64,000 nucleotides of DNA from Leucaena leucocephala. Its lineage: Eukaryota > Streptophyta > Magnoliopsida > Fabales > Fabaceae. The stretch is taken from the NCBI GenBank assembly GCA_037074615.1, contig CM073522.1, forward strand, positions 28,208,962-28,272,961. Reading direction: 5' to 3'. This document shows, one piece after another, positions 11,626 to 23,261 of the stretch; position 1 is the first letter of the stretch; each line of letters opens with the position of its first letter. The notes below the pieces were generated by a model, which saw only the letters and a program-made list of their open reading frames with translations, did no database searches and was not told where the DNA came from. A program made the position numbers and the translations under genes.

Positions 11626-12408
11626 TATAAGATAAAAGTGCATTCAGCATCCCAAACTAATTTTAAAAGAGTAATTAATACCATAAAATATTTAAAAGTA
11701 TAATAAGCACTTTAAACTAATTTTAGAAGTATAATTAACACTCTAAAATATTTAAATTGTTATAATTTTGTCCCTTTGCTAATAAAATATAAACTTTACT
11801 AACGGGGGTTAGTTTGAGTGGTAAACGACTTTGTATCGTTTAAGCGAGGTCTCGAGTTTGAGTCTTGGCATATGCAGAAAATCCCTGTTGGGAGACTCAC
11901 CCACTATAGCCAGGTGCGCGACGCGGGTCAGATCTAGATGTAGTCGAGGCAAAGCTCCGGTGAACCGGATAGACAACAAAAATATATATAAAAACTTTCA
12001 TTTGATACATGCTACGTAAATTTTTTATTTCGATATATTATTGTTTAAAAGGTCGCATGTGTAATATTATTTTAATAAATTACACTAAATAAAATATAAA
12101 ATTTCTCAATATTCACGTATGAAATCTATACAATATCAATTTTAGAGTTTATTCAGTACTCTTTTTTTAAAAATATGACAAATATGATATTTTAAATAAT
12201 AATATATTAAAATAAAAAGTTGATATGACATAGATCAGACATAAATTTATATTTCTATTAGTGAAAATATAAAATTATATCAATTTAAATAATTTAGGAT
12301 ACTAGTCGCACCTCAAAAATTAGTTTATAATGTTAATTGTATCATTAACTATTTTAGAGTGTTAATTATTCTTCTAAAATTAGTTTGAGGTATTGGATAT
12401 TCTTTTAC

Positions 12409-12416
<8 letters not shown>
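11626..12416. mobile_element. About 790-bp inverted-repeat element with a nested SINE
   Basis: The left arm (aaaagtgcattcagcatccc, then aaactaattttaaaagagtaattaa) is matched in reverse by the right arm (aaaagaatatccaatacctc, then aaactaattttagaagaataattaa). Both arms lie next to TA repeats. The Au-like SINE at 11801-11985 sits inside. A piece of the same family lies in PME D intron 1 near 63370-63460. No coding capacity, so a MITE is likely. Confidence 0.55.
11801..11985 (+). repeat. Au-like SINE, plus-strand copy
   Basis: tRNA-derived head with an A-box-like TAGTTTGAGTGG and a B-box-like CGAGTTTGAGTC about 35 bp later, then gggagactcaccc, ccaggtgcgcgacgcgggtc and ctccggtgaaccgg blocks. Possible short target duplication aaactttac/aaactttca on the two sides. 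Partner of the minus-strand copy at 3672-3858. Confidence 0.7.
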
Positions 12417-12439
<23 letters not shown>

Positions 12440-13005
12440 CATACTAAAGGAATTGTATAAGTTGATTTTTTCAATCCTTTTCTTTTCTTTTTCTCCGGAC
12501 TTTCCTCCCCTTCTTTTCATTGTATATAAAATGAATATGTAGTGATAGAATGATGGGACATGAGAGAATGTACAATACAAAATATTTTATCTTTTTGTTG
12601 TAAAAAACGAAGAAAATGATGAAATTAATGCTATCCTTCTCCAATGACTTTACATCCTTCTTGTTATCATCATTTTCTATCTCCTTTGTTCACAGCTATT
12701 TCTCCTGTTCATACTCTATTCTTCACTTCTTTGTCCAAGTTCCAACCAAACTCCATAATCCTTATCTCCCCCTGTCATTTTCAGTTTTGGCAACTGAATT
12801 TACCTCGTCGCTAGCACTGCTATCATGGTCTCCAGTGCCGGCTTCATGTGGTGCACCTTTTCCTTCTCTCTCTCTGCTTTCTTTTCTTCTTCCTCTCCTT
12901 TCTTCTTTTCCTTTTTTCTCATATATACTTTTTTCTCTCTCAAAGTTCCTACATTTTTTATAGTTATTTTTCTGTAAAAGAAAGGTGACCGGGTGACCGA
13001 TCATG
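12417..13005. other. Pyrimidine-rich intergenic DNA
   Basis: A (TA)n run at 12413-12439 is followed by T/C-rich DNA. The open frames here (about 115 and 80 codons on opposite strands) consist mainly of Ser/Leu/Phe or Glu/Lys/Arg produced by the skewed composition. No host gene is supported. Confidence 0.45.
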
Positions 13006-16000
13006 TAATATCTTAATTTTTATTTTTATATTTAAATAAAATTAAAATTTTATTTATCAATAACTAAAAATTTATAATAAATTAAATATATTAATTAAAA
13101 TTTAAAAATATATAAAATTAAAAAAATAATAGAAAATTAAATTATTAATTGTTAAGAATTTTATTATAAAGGGTTAAAGAAATTATATAGGTTTAAGGGT
13201 GAACAGATAATCAATGATCATCATAAATGATTGATGATATAAGATATAAGTAAGTAGAGAGAATATATCTATAATAATAATAATATACATATATCTTTAA
13301 TTAAATATACATATAATAATATACATATTTATACTATAATGATAATATAGTATAAATATATATATATAAAAAATATAGTTTAAATTTTAAATTATAATAT
13401 CTGATAGTATTTTGAATAAGATAATAATAATAGTAAAAAAAATAATAAGATTTTACATTATATAAGATTGAGATTTTAAACTTTATGAATTATATATAAG
13501 CACTTTAAACTTAATTTTTAACTCCCATTGTCATCTAGTTTCTCTCTTTATTTCTATCAAGCTATCACTTAGGTTTTGGAACAACTTTTGTTAAAGTATC
13601 AGTTTATAATTAATATTGTTGTACATGGAACTACTAAATTATTCTTTCCTTTGGCGAGAGGTAACCACTTTTTACTCATTGTGTGTGCTAATATGATGTT
13701 TATGAATGATTTGATATATATATATATAAAGCTATTGATATTTATATGATTGTATTAAGAAAATTTATTTAATTATTTTTATTAAAAATAGTATTGTGAG
13801 ATTTAAAGTTTAATTTATAAAGTTTGAATTGAGATTATAAACTTGTTATATCTTGATACTAGAATTTGAAGAAAGTTATTATCTTGATAAAAATCATTTT
13901 ATGATATTTATCAAGCTATTAAGATTTTGATTAATATGATTATTTTAAGAATTATGTATTGGGAATAGGTCATCCATTTAATTTTATTATAATAATATGT
14001 TAGTATGCATGATGAGTAGAATTGATAGTTACTGAGAAGTTTGTCTCAACATATTTTTATTAACATTTTTCAGGTGATAATCTAATCTTAGAAACCTAAA
14101 GAAAACTTTAGAGGTTTGATTAAAGTTATATAAATTGTATAACCTTCTCCTTTGAATATATGCGTAGAATATTTGTATATTGCCATAATATAATTCATTA
14201 TGCATATTCTAATATTATATAATATATTATTTTGATTTGATTCTAGGAGTTCGTCTTTGGGATAATATTTTAATTATCCATGATAGACTCTTCTAAATTA
14301 TTAATTATTTCTTTAATTTTATTAAAATTACATAGATTCTTACATTATTTTATATATACACTTTAATTTAATTTTTAACATCTTTAAAAATATTTCATAA
14401 AAGATTCTATTATTACATTTTTATTAATTAATATACATATTTATAGAAAAATATAATATTTATATTATCAAATCAAGTATACTATAATATCTATCTAGTT
14501 ATAATATACAATTTATAAAATATTCAGTAATTTATATGTCATGAATAATTGAACTCATCTTATTCTTTTTCTATTATAATTATTTATCTATTAAGAATTT
14601 TTTTTATAACTATAATATAGTTTCTTTTAAATTTTAGTAAACATTTTTTCTACTTTGATTAATATAATATTCTGATTTTTATGTTAGAATTTAAACAGCA
14701 TTAGAAGGAACTAATTCCTAGTAGATTTTTTTTTATTTAATTATCAAATTAAGAGAGTTTAAAAAAAACATAAATGAAATAATAATAAAATTATTAATAT
14801 TGTTCATGTAAAAACAAATATAGAAAGTGAGAATAAACAAAAATAAAAAAAATAAGAAGAAGAAGAAGAAGAAGAATCAAGCCGCATAAACAATTTTGTC
14901 TACAAATATATATATATAATATAATATAAAAAAAAATTGCGTGGGGTTCACATTTTTTTTATAATATCCACACACATAAATAGAACGCACGCATTCTTTC
15001 TTTCTTCTTCTTCTTCTTTTCTGCATCGCTCGCGTTAGTTTACTCTACAGCACTTCCATTAATGAATATTAGATTCTTTTAAGCTCTGATTTATTTCTAT
15101 AAAATCTTTTAACTATCATAGTTATTTTTTAAATATTTTTTTATATCAAGTGAGTTCTTTAGAAATATAATTTCTGTTAGAAAAAAATAATTTTAAAGAT
15201 TAGAGTTTGAAATAAGTGTGAATTTTTAACAAATGAGCACCATAGAATAGTAGAGATAAATGAATATTTGTATTTAATCGATTTAGAATCTTTCTATTTG
15301 CATTATTTAAAATGTTTAGAGTTAGGGTTTAAATGTTAAAGAGTAGAGATAATTTAATATGAAAATGTTATTGATTTAATTTGGGTTTAATGATTGGGTT
15401 ATGTTTATTAGAGGTGTAATTGATATTTAATCGGTTTAGATTGTGAATAGAGTTTGTAAATTGAAAATGAGCATTTTGTAAGAACCCTAAGTTAGAGAAA
15501 TTTGGAGATTTTAGTTGAATTAAATAATTATGGGTTAATTGATAGTATAAATAAATTATTGAAATTTAGGAATGATGCGATTTAATATTGAAATGATGAT
15601 TTGGATATTGTGAGTGGGATTTAGAAATTAGATATAAAATTAGGAACTTTGGACTTATGAAATTAAATTTATTATTTGTTTAGCAATTTGATTGATGATG
15701 AAACTCAAGGTTTAATATATTGTGTTAATTATAATATAAGGGATTTGAGGATTTTGTATAATTTGAGGATTTAGTGGTTAATTTAAGTAAATTAAAGTTA
15801 GAAGTTGATTGGAAATTATGAATTATGATATTGGGTTTGTTAAATTTGAATCCAATGATTTATTTTAACTTATTGGAGTGTGTTTTGGGGATTAAATGAA
15901 TTGATTTTTGAGAATTGACTATGAAAGGTGAAAATTGAAAATTTTGGGTGAAGCTTTAAGGTTTATGAATTTGTAGTTTTTGAGTTGTTCGAGGAGTTTG

Positions 16001-17250
16001 ATGTTATAATAGAATTGATGTGAGTATTTATTTAAAAGTATATATTGTGTCAAATTAACAACGTATTGATGCACATTTATATAAATTATGTATATTGACT
16101 AGTGAGTTGTGACCTAAACACGTGCTTCTCATCTGTAATATTTTTGTTAGCTTTGGAGAGAGGTAACCACTTTTTACTTATTGTGTGTGCTAATATGATG
16201 TTTGTGAGTGATTTAATATATATATATAAATATACTGATGATGATGTGATTATATTGAAAAAAATTTGATTTGCTGATTTTATTGAAAATGGTTTTGTGG
16301 GACTTAAAGTAATCTGGAAAGTTTAAATAGAGATTAAAAATTTATTATATCATAAGATGGATATTTTGACTATTATGATTATCTTGATAATTATGTATAT
16401 AGTGATTGGGATTGGTGAATGATGAAGTTGTCTTTCTACCACGTGGTATAGCCTCCATTAGAGCTCGATGGTTAGCTTTCGTCCCATCAGTTTACCGAGG
16501 GACTTGCGCCACTAGTTTATCGAGGGGGAATGAACCCATGGTCCAGTCTTATGCTGTGTGGGTTTTGGCCGATCCATAACACTCGACCGGTTAGCTTTTT
16601 GAGTGGTTAGTCATATGGTAGTTATCACTAGCCTATGGGTTCGGTCGGCAGGTATAAGGCGGTTCGATTAGTTTGATGGGAGGAATTGAGATTGTATTTC
16701 GGTTTGATCATATTATGATAATGTATTATTCTTTTATCTCGTGTATTTTATTACCTGTCCTACTTGACACCTCACGAGTACATGTTAGTATGCATAATGA
16801 GTATGATTGTTGGTTACTGAGACGTTTGTCTCACCCCTCTGTTATTAACATTTTTCAAGAGTTAGTTCTGTTGCTGGTTCTCACGGGAAGTTGCCAGAGG
16901 CATAGTGGTGCTATTTAACCTGTATAGCACCATCCTTTATGTTTATGTACTGAATAGATGTAAATTGCTACTATAGAGCTTATTTTTGTTTATACTTTTA
17001 CAATTTACTATTTTGATGATCACACTATACATTGCGTGCTGGTAAAAAGTCGGAAGTCTATCAGGATTATGCATGTGAAATTTGTGGATATACAGTAACT
17101 ATTTTGCTATATGAATAGTATTATTCAGTATTTTATTTGTGTTATGGGCTTTGAGGTTATTTACCCGGGTTCAACGCTCGAAAGCCCCTTTCAAAAGTTT
17201 GGAATTGATAATTATGATAGTGTTGGAAGAGTAATTTGGTATTTATAATC
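13006..17250 (+). repeat. Two decayed copies of an LTR-like sequence
   Basis: Two stretches share diagnostic blocks in the same order. Block 1 is tttgg(c/a)gagaggtaaccac (13651 and 16152), continuing through attgtgtgtgctaatatgat. Block 2 is gttagtatgcat(g/a)atgagta, then ttactgaga(a/c)g tttgtctca and ttattaacatttttca (13998-14075 and 16783-16860). The second copy is richer in G/C (16430-16660) and holds a short open frame at 16673 without protein similarity. Composition and layout resemble long Ty3/gypsy-type LTRs, but no coding domain is attached and no ends were defined. Confidence 0.45.
14860..14876 (+). repeat. (GAA)n microsatellite
   Basis: Run of aagaagaagaagaagaagaa. A complementary (TTC)n run lies near 15001-15018. 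Confidence 0.8.
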
Positions 17251-18111
17251 ATAGTTATTGGATGATTAAGAAAAATCTTTTATAATCATGGTAGTGTTCA
17301 TTTTAGAATCTTTGTAAAGCTCTTTTCTACTATGGTTAATTCTTTTGAAACTAAGAAACTCATTTATAAACTTTATTAGTTTATAGAAAATTATGATAAA
17401 AAATAATTTTGAGTGATTAATTATTGTTATAATAAGGAGAATTTTACAATTAAACCTTTTGAAATAAACCAAATTCATTTATAATATTTTTATTTATATT
17501 GTACATAAAATATGTCTAAGTAATTAATAATACTTATATTTTAGAAAAATTTTATACAGCCAATCCAACGGGATACTCGGGTCACACTGATTTCAACAGG
17601 CTTGCATGAGTAAGTTTTCTCCAATTCAAGGAGAGAATCATACTAGACAAGTGGCCGGTTCGCTAATTTTAAGCCTCAACCAATCGGTCCAACCCCATTT
17701 TTTGAACCTTGGTTAGAGGTGGTTCACATGAAGGTTACTGCAATTGAAATTTAGTGTTGCTCTCGAGATTTTTCTTTACTTGTTGATTACTGTCTTTGTG
17801 TTTATTATTATAGGTTTAGATTTAAATTTTCTTCTCTGTATAGAATGACTATATTAAAATTGTGATTAGGAAGAATATGCTTCAATGATACTCCAATTCT
17901 ATTGAGAAGGGGAAAGTTTGTTTATGTGATATTTCAATTTGGAATTGGTGATAATGGAGGGTATTGAAGAAATTCTTCACGCCTCTATAAAATTGTTTTC
18001 CAATTTTCAACCGATATCCTAACTACTGCAAGATAAAGAGGATAAATATTAGTGGATGTAGACCCTTGGGCCTAAATTAAGGTTCCAATTGTACCTTCTA
18101 TCATATAAAGG

Positions 18112-18183
18112 AGAGATTTCGCCTTATCTTTAGATTGTGAGTGAGCCCAACCCTTTTTCAAAAATTTTTGTACCAAAAAAAAA
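18112..18183 (+). repeat. SINE, family 1, 5'-truncated copy
   Basis: Only the 3' part is present: gagatttcgcctta..ttagattgtgagtgagcccaaccc..aaaaatttttgtacc followed by nine A's. It matches the 3' end of the copy at 22740-23010. Confidence 0.6.
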
Positions 18184-18199
18184 TTAAAAGTATGAAAGT

Positions 18200-18424
18200 G
18201 TTGACACAGATAGTAAGGAACTGACTTGTATCTCACAAAGACGCGAGTTCAATTCTAACTGCCATCGTGAGATTTTCTTTAGTAAGCGATCTTGTAAATG
18301 CCCTATAAACGCTGTTTGAACCCTGGGCCCTATAAACGCTATCTGAACCCTAGGGTTGTGATTTAACCTTAATGGAAGACCTGTGCCGAACTTACTTAAA
18401 CTCTTTTATACCAAAAAAAAAATA
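18200..18424 (+). repeat. SINE, family 3, plus-strand copy
   Basis: tRNA-like head with B box GCGAGTTCAATTCT at about 18242, a middle with a short internal duplication (ccctataaacgctgtttgaaccc / ccctataaacgctatctgaaccc), and a 3' end of tttataccaaaaaaaaaa. Partner of the minus-strand copy at 285-460, which lacks the internal duplication. Confidence 0.6.
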
Positions 18425-18923
18425 TTAAGCTCATTGGAGGTCTCAAATCTTTTTCATTATTTACCCTTATTATATATTCATTATCTTTCAAAAATTATAA
18501 AACTTTGCATTTAAATATTAAATTTTTTTATCCACAAATTTAAATATTTAAATTAATCTCATCGTTTGACCACTTAAATAAAAAGCAAATCAAAATAGAG
18601 ATGCAACATTCTCTATACTAACTAAAACGGTTTGAGCTCTAGGTATTGTTGTCTCTAGTAGAATCCATGTAGCCTACCCACCTAGTGAGATGACTTTTTT
18701 TTTTTTTTATACAATAGTGAGATGACTTATTGTCTCTAGGTAATGTTACTGCAGGACAAGGCGACAAGCAAGTACTTAAATTACTGGACTAAAAAATAAA
18801 TATGTACATATACAATTTCTTTGAAGGAAAATGACCATTTAAAAAAACATAAGGAGAATGAATATAGATTCCAACAAAATACAAAATAATGATGATAAAA
18901 TGTCTAATAGATGTCAAGGTCCA

Positions 18924-21817
18924 TTAAGCCCAAACTCTTTTCTTTGGGGCCAGATCCGATGTCTTTATCTCATCTATCTTTGCTGCTACTATGAAGTCAT
19001 TCACACTCAATCCTCCTGCACAAATTGAAACCCTTTCAATCAACCAACATCTATCTCATTTTTTTGCAATAAATATGAAAAAAAAAATTAGTACACTAAA
19101 CTGAACAGTAAACAATGAAAGATGTGAGTCTAATAGGTACTCAATGAATAGATTTGGTGAGTCAAGATGGGCTGCCCAGAGGGCATCTGCTTTGCATACA
19201 ACGGGTTTTGGACCTTGGTCTGATTGTGTAGAATAATAGTGTGAGAACTTGCTAAAAAGTTACCAACAGTAGAATGTGCTAATCCCTTATAACATGGTAA
19301 ACTAAAATTCGAATCCTTATTGAGAGAGATGTTCATATTTAATACCTGATAATACCTCGAATAGGATTGTCTCAAAAAAGAGGATACTTATGGTTAACAA
19401 AAAAAACAAATTGATGCTGTGGGAATCGCACTATCTTTCTTTGTATTGCTTTGTTATGGGGTTTTGTTTCTCAATCTTTTTACGCTTTGTAGGGCTTTGA
19501 GGTGAGGCACTGGTATTCTTCAAGTAACAAATGCTATGAGGGAAAGTTAACTCTCCAGTATCAAGGTGTGGTGGTGTAGTTGGCTATCATGTCAGTCTAC
19601 TATACCGAAGGTCTCCGGTTTGAGTTCGGGCGATACCAACAGATTATAGCTTTTGAAATTTTGAATGCTTTAAGGTACACGTTACTCTCAACCAGATGAG
19701 ACCCTAAGAATGTAATATAACTAATTTTTGGCATACTTTCACGTCAATGAATGATTGATTAGTTAAGGCTTACCAATTGAAGCTGTCCACATTTCTGCTC
19801 GCACTTGATTTGGTTGTTCCAAGTGGAGAGTTGGGAAATGGCCTGAAGACTCTGTAACCTTAAGGATCCTGTTGATCAGTTCAACTCCACATTTAAAATC
19901 TCTCACTTTCCACAAGCATTGAAGTTTAAGCCCACCTTCTTCATTCATTAGTCTCCAACCAACAATCTACAGGAACTAACAGAATACACGTTCAAAAACA
20001 GAAAGTGAAATGGACTTCCATCAAATTTGCTTCATTGACCAAGAATAAAACTCACTCCAAAATATGAGACTTGGGACCAAACTAGGATGGAAACGACATT
20101 AATTAACAAAACAAAACAAAAAAAAAACCAGTTTCTTTGGGCAAGCATTATCATGCATTTTGTTTTCAAGTCCATTAACAAGGTTACATAAATGATATTG
20201 ATGCAAGACTGATGAAACTATGAACCAAACTCCAAACACTAAATTTATTCACATGACTTATTATTAACAAATATCAGGGAGAAACAGACTTATGAGTATG
20301 TCAGCTCAATCACAAGTATAAAACTAAACTAAAAGTCTCCAGTACTAAATTTAAAGGCCTGTGGAACATTAAATTCCTAAGAGTAAGTAGTAACTAACCC
20401 TAGAACAGAGAATGCATAAGGGTAAAGTTCATAGGACAATGATTGCAAGTGTCCTGGTTTTCTAGATTTGGAACAGGACCAAAAATTTTATATTCACATT
20501 TGCAACAAAGAGTATAGAGCCAAGCTTCAAGGGGTGAGTTCCAGGAAATTAAGATACAAGCTATTGATTCCTAATTAGGAATGATCCTTGTTACCAAATT
20601 TAACACAAAATAGTTCTATGAAAAGAGAAAGGTTGAAAGAGTTGGCTCAACCATCTAATCGAGTATATAAACTTCACATTCACCATATTATAGTCAAAGG
20701 ACTCCCAAATTAGAGACATCACAGAGTTAACATCCCAAATTGGGAATCATTGTTATGTACAAAATCATAGGAATCACCTGATTTAAAATATCCAACCCAC
20801 GATTTTTATCTGCTCCACAATTCAGGAATCAAGAACCAAAGTCAGTAACCTCTAAATTACAATGAACAATCTCTTTTCAAAGGCTAAGCAGCAAACTAAC
20901 ATAGACAAGTTCTGTCAATGCTTTGGTATTACCGCTGATTAATGTAAAAGACAGACAAAATCATAGGCAGAAATTATTTCTCTTCACAGGCTAAGCTGCA
21001 CACTATAATAGATTCATAGGTAATTTCAGGATGAACCATTCAATGACTCAATTCTAGCTTAGACATCACTAGTAACAGATGCGACAGAGATCATTTTGGA
21101 GAAACGCCTACGTTTGAATTTGGTCCTCAACAGAAAATTTCTTTCATTTTAGTCCTCCAAAAATTAAAATAATTGTAATGTCGTCCTTCAATCCTATTTT
21201 TATCCAAAAATTAACACCAAACATAGTTTAGCACCACTACCATCCCACATAAAGGCTGAATGGCGACATTGCAATCATTTAATTTTTCTATAGTAACCAA
21301 ATTAAAATAAATTATCTATCAGTAACCAAGTTCAAAGTTCACCCATCCATCAACCTACATAAAGTTCTATCCTCAAAATTTGACAGCAAGACAGCATAAT
21401 TATAAAGTTAAATCGACAGAAAGAGTAAAATTAAGAAAATGGGTCATAAATTCGGACCTTCTTCAACAGTTTTTTGGCATCATCTTCAGACATGGGAGAC
21501 TGCAAAGGCGAAACAGGAGAGCACTCTTGCTGGGCAAGGGAAAGAGCAGAGAGATTGGGGATAAGGATTTTGTGCTCGGTGTCAGTAAAACCCAACACTT
21601 TCTCTCCAAATTGGCTTTCCAATTCAGCAGGAAAGGGATCTCTGGCGCCAAAATCGCCGAGCAAATCGGGGCCCATAGCACGAGTTCTGAGGCGAAAACT
21701 TCGAGAAGGAATCGAGGGAGAAAAGGCGGGAAGAAGACGAAGACGAGGAGTGGATATGAGATGATGCAGAGCCACAAGTGGAGAAGAAGAAGAAGAAGTG
21801 AGGTTGGTTATGGCCAT
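18924..21817 (-). CDS. Pterin-4a-carbinolamine dehydratase-like, chloroplastic
   Basis: Family role: dehydration of 4a-hydroxytetrahydropterin. The plant plastid member (Arabidopsis At5g51110 type, also reported as SDIRIP1) is recalled from memory. Three minus-strand exons: 21817-21458 (ATG, 120 codons), 19966-19774 and 19015-18924 (stop TAA). All joins keep frame with GT..AG borders: KK|IVGW in phase 0, then SIG|GL in phase 1. Product 214 residues, near the usual length of about 220. The Ser/Arg/Leu-rich N-terminus to about residue 47 looks like a plastid transit peptide. Then come GARDPFPAE, TEHKILIP, a WKVRDFKCGVELINRI block, SGHFPTLHLE (the dehydratase active-site region) and IGGLSVNDFIVAAKID near the end. 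No disabling change was seen. This is the only intact single-copy-type host gene left of 27 kb. Confidence 0.9.
19222..19385 (+). repeat. SINE, family 2, in intron 2 of the dehydratase gene
   Basis: Contains an aaattcgaatccttattgagaga B-box region and a tttaatacctgataatacctcgaataggattgtctc tail. Related blocks lie at 33637-33780 (plus) and 63105-63225 (minus). Antisense to the gene and intronic. Confidence 0.5.
19563..19640 (+). repeat. tRNA-like sequence (SINE head or tRNA pseudogene)
   Basis: A tRNA-like fold can be drawn: T arm TCCGG-TTTGAGT-TCGGG with five pairs, a 5-nt variable loop, an anticodon-type stem TCAGT/ACCGA with one mismatch around loop CTACTAT, and acceptor halves near GGTGTGG/CGATACC with one mismatch. 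The nominal anticodon ACT and the weak D arm argue against a working tRNA. It lies antisense in intron 2 of the dehydratase gene. Confidence 0.4.
19967..21457 (-). other. Intron 1 of the dehydratase gene
   Basis: A 1.49-kb intron read on the minus strand, with donor AAG|GTCCGA and acceptor CTGTAG|ATTGTT. It has no strong repeat. A gaatttggtcctcaac..tttagtcctcc stretch near 21115-21170 resembles ends of common plant MITEs. No other gene was seen. Confidence 0.6.
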
Positions 21818-21999
21818 TTGATTCGTTTGTGAATGAAGAAGAAAGATTCGATGGAGGGGAAGTGAAGTTGTTCAAGTGTGTGTATAAAGAAAGAAGGGTT
21901 TGAAACCTGCTGGCAGAGAGAAGAGTACGTGGATTGGTGGTGAGGATGAAATGGCAGCGTTTTGTATGGACAAGAGTCAAGAGGATCATGTTGAGTCAA

Positions 22000-22725
22000 A
22001 ATTTTCGTTTATTTAGCTGATAATAATTGTTTTTAAAAAAAATAAATTATACATAGTGCTTAAATTTTTAATATTACGTAAATAACTAAAAAAAAGCATA
22101 CTTTCAAGACAAAATTATTTATAAATAAAAATTTCTAAAGTATATTTGTACCTTAACCTTAAGGTCTAAAATATAATGTGTTATTGATACATTTCCTTAA
22201 ATTTTATTTTTTTTTGTGTCAAAATATTATCAAATTTTGAATTATGGATAAATAATTTTTTTTTGGACCGGGTAAATAATGTTTCTACAACTTTAGTCAT
22301 ATGTCAATAAATCACACGTCATAATGTACTCTTAGTTACGCTAATTGGACAAGTTGATGATAAGAGGTTATTTGCACGGATTTTACTAGTTTAGATTTAA
22401 AAGTTTCAAGAATCTCTGACTAAGTTTTAATTTTTATATGGTTTAAAGTGTACGTATAATTTAGTATTTAAAATATTTAAGCTAAATTATATATAACCCT
22501 ATTATATATCTATCAATAATAACTATATTTTATTAATTAACTACCACTAATGACATGACATTTTACATTTAACAAAATCACTATGTTCGTGTAATCAAAC
22601 GGGCTTGATGTTAAGTCAAATTTAGGACCATAAGGCGAAAACTAATGAACCACAAGATATTATAATTGGATTTAGGAGACGCGGGCTGATATTTGAATGA
22701 ATTATATCAATTAACTAACTATTGG
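22000..22725. other. AT-rich 5' flank of the dehydratase gene
   Basis: Noncoding DNA upstream of the minus-strand gene. No repeat family or other gene was recognised. The promoter should lie within about 21820-22050, but no clear TATA box in the right orientation was identified. Confidence 0.35.
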
Positions 22726-22739
22726 TTATCAATCATCCA

Positions 22740-23010
22740 TCCTTGCGTTAGTTTAATTCGCTAAGAGGTGAGAAATATGACTATTTAAAACGTATTTGAT
22801 CTTTGAGGAATACTATTTTGTTATGGTTTCAGTCGCGATACTTAGGGAAGCATCATAACTCTTGAGTATCTAGGTTTACGCCTGAGGATAATTGCACTTC
22901 GCCCTGTCTGACATTGGTATCGCCTAGGAAGAAGGGAGACTTCGTCCTACCCTTAGATCGTGAGTGAGCCCAACCCCTTTCCAAAAATTTTGTACAAAAA
23001 AAATCGAGGA
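22740..23010 (+). repeat. SINE, family 1, full-length plus-strand copy
   Basis: Flanked by an approximate 13-bp target duplication (ttatcaatcatcc at 22726-22738 and ctatcaatcaacc at 23011-23023). The body runs from a gttatggtttcagtcgcgat region to the conserved 3' end gtgagtgagcccaacccctttcc..attttgtac plus A's. The cleanest copy of the family here; the B-box-like region is degenerate. Confidence 0.65.
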
Positions 23011-23031
23011 CTATCAATCAACCTCTCAAAG

Positions 23032-23255
23032 TGCCATTTGGAGCGTGGTAAATCTTTGAGAGTATCACTTTATTGTGGTTCTAATCGCGACGCTTGGAGA
23101 GGAATTCTAACTCCTTGGTATCTAGGATTATGCCTGAAGGTAATTGACGGCTTATACTTCCCAATATTAGTATTACAAACGGAGACTTTGCTTTGCCCTT
23201 GAATTATAGATAAGCCCAACACCATTCTAAATATTTTTGTAGCAAAAAAAAAAAA
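23032..23255 (+). repeat. SINE, family 1, second plus-strand copy
   Basis: Directly follows the copy at 22740-23010. Flanked by a 9-bp duplication ctctcaaag (23023-23031 and 23256-23264). It shares the ctaatcgcgacgcttgg, tatctagg(t/a)tta(c/t)gcctga and agcccaac..ttttgtagc plus A-tail blocks. Confidence 0.6.
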
Positions 23256-23261
23256 CTCTCA

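Larger units (their letters stand above)
17700..18850. repeat. Ancient duplicated noncoding segment (paralogue of 2460-5750)
   Basis: Collinear with the 2.46-5.75 kb segment (see that entry). It lies directly beyond the 3' end of the dehydratase gene. At about 18000 it lacks the SINE and hAT insertions present at 2589-3858, so it acts as an approximate empty site. It carries its own retroposons at 18112-18183 and 18200-18424. The 450 bp to its left (17251-17699) hold no recognised feature. Confidence 0.5.

Noticed and set aside
12616..13004. Overlapping open frames on both strands near 12.6-13.0 kb
   Set aside because: They arise from a pyrimidine-rich tract; no splice context, conserved motif or supporting neighbour.
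19563..19640. Functional tRNA gene
   Set aside because: The T arm is good, but the anticodon stem and acceptor stem have mismatches and the nominal anticodon ACT is not one plants normally use.
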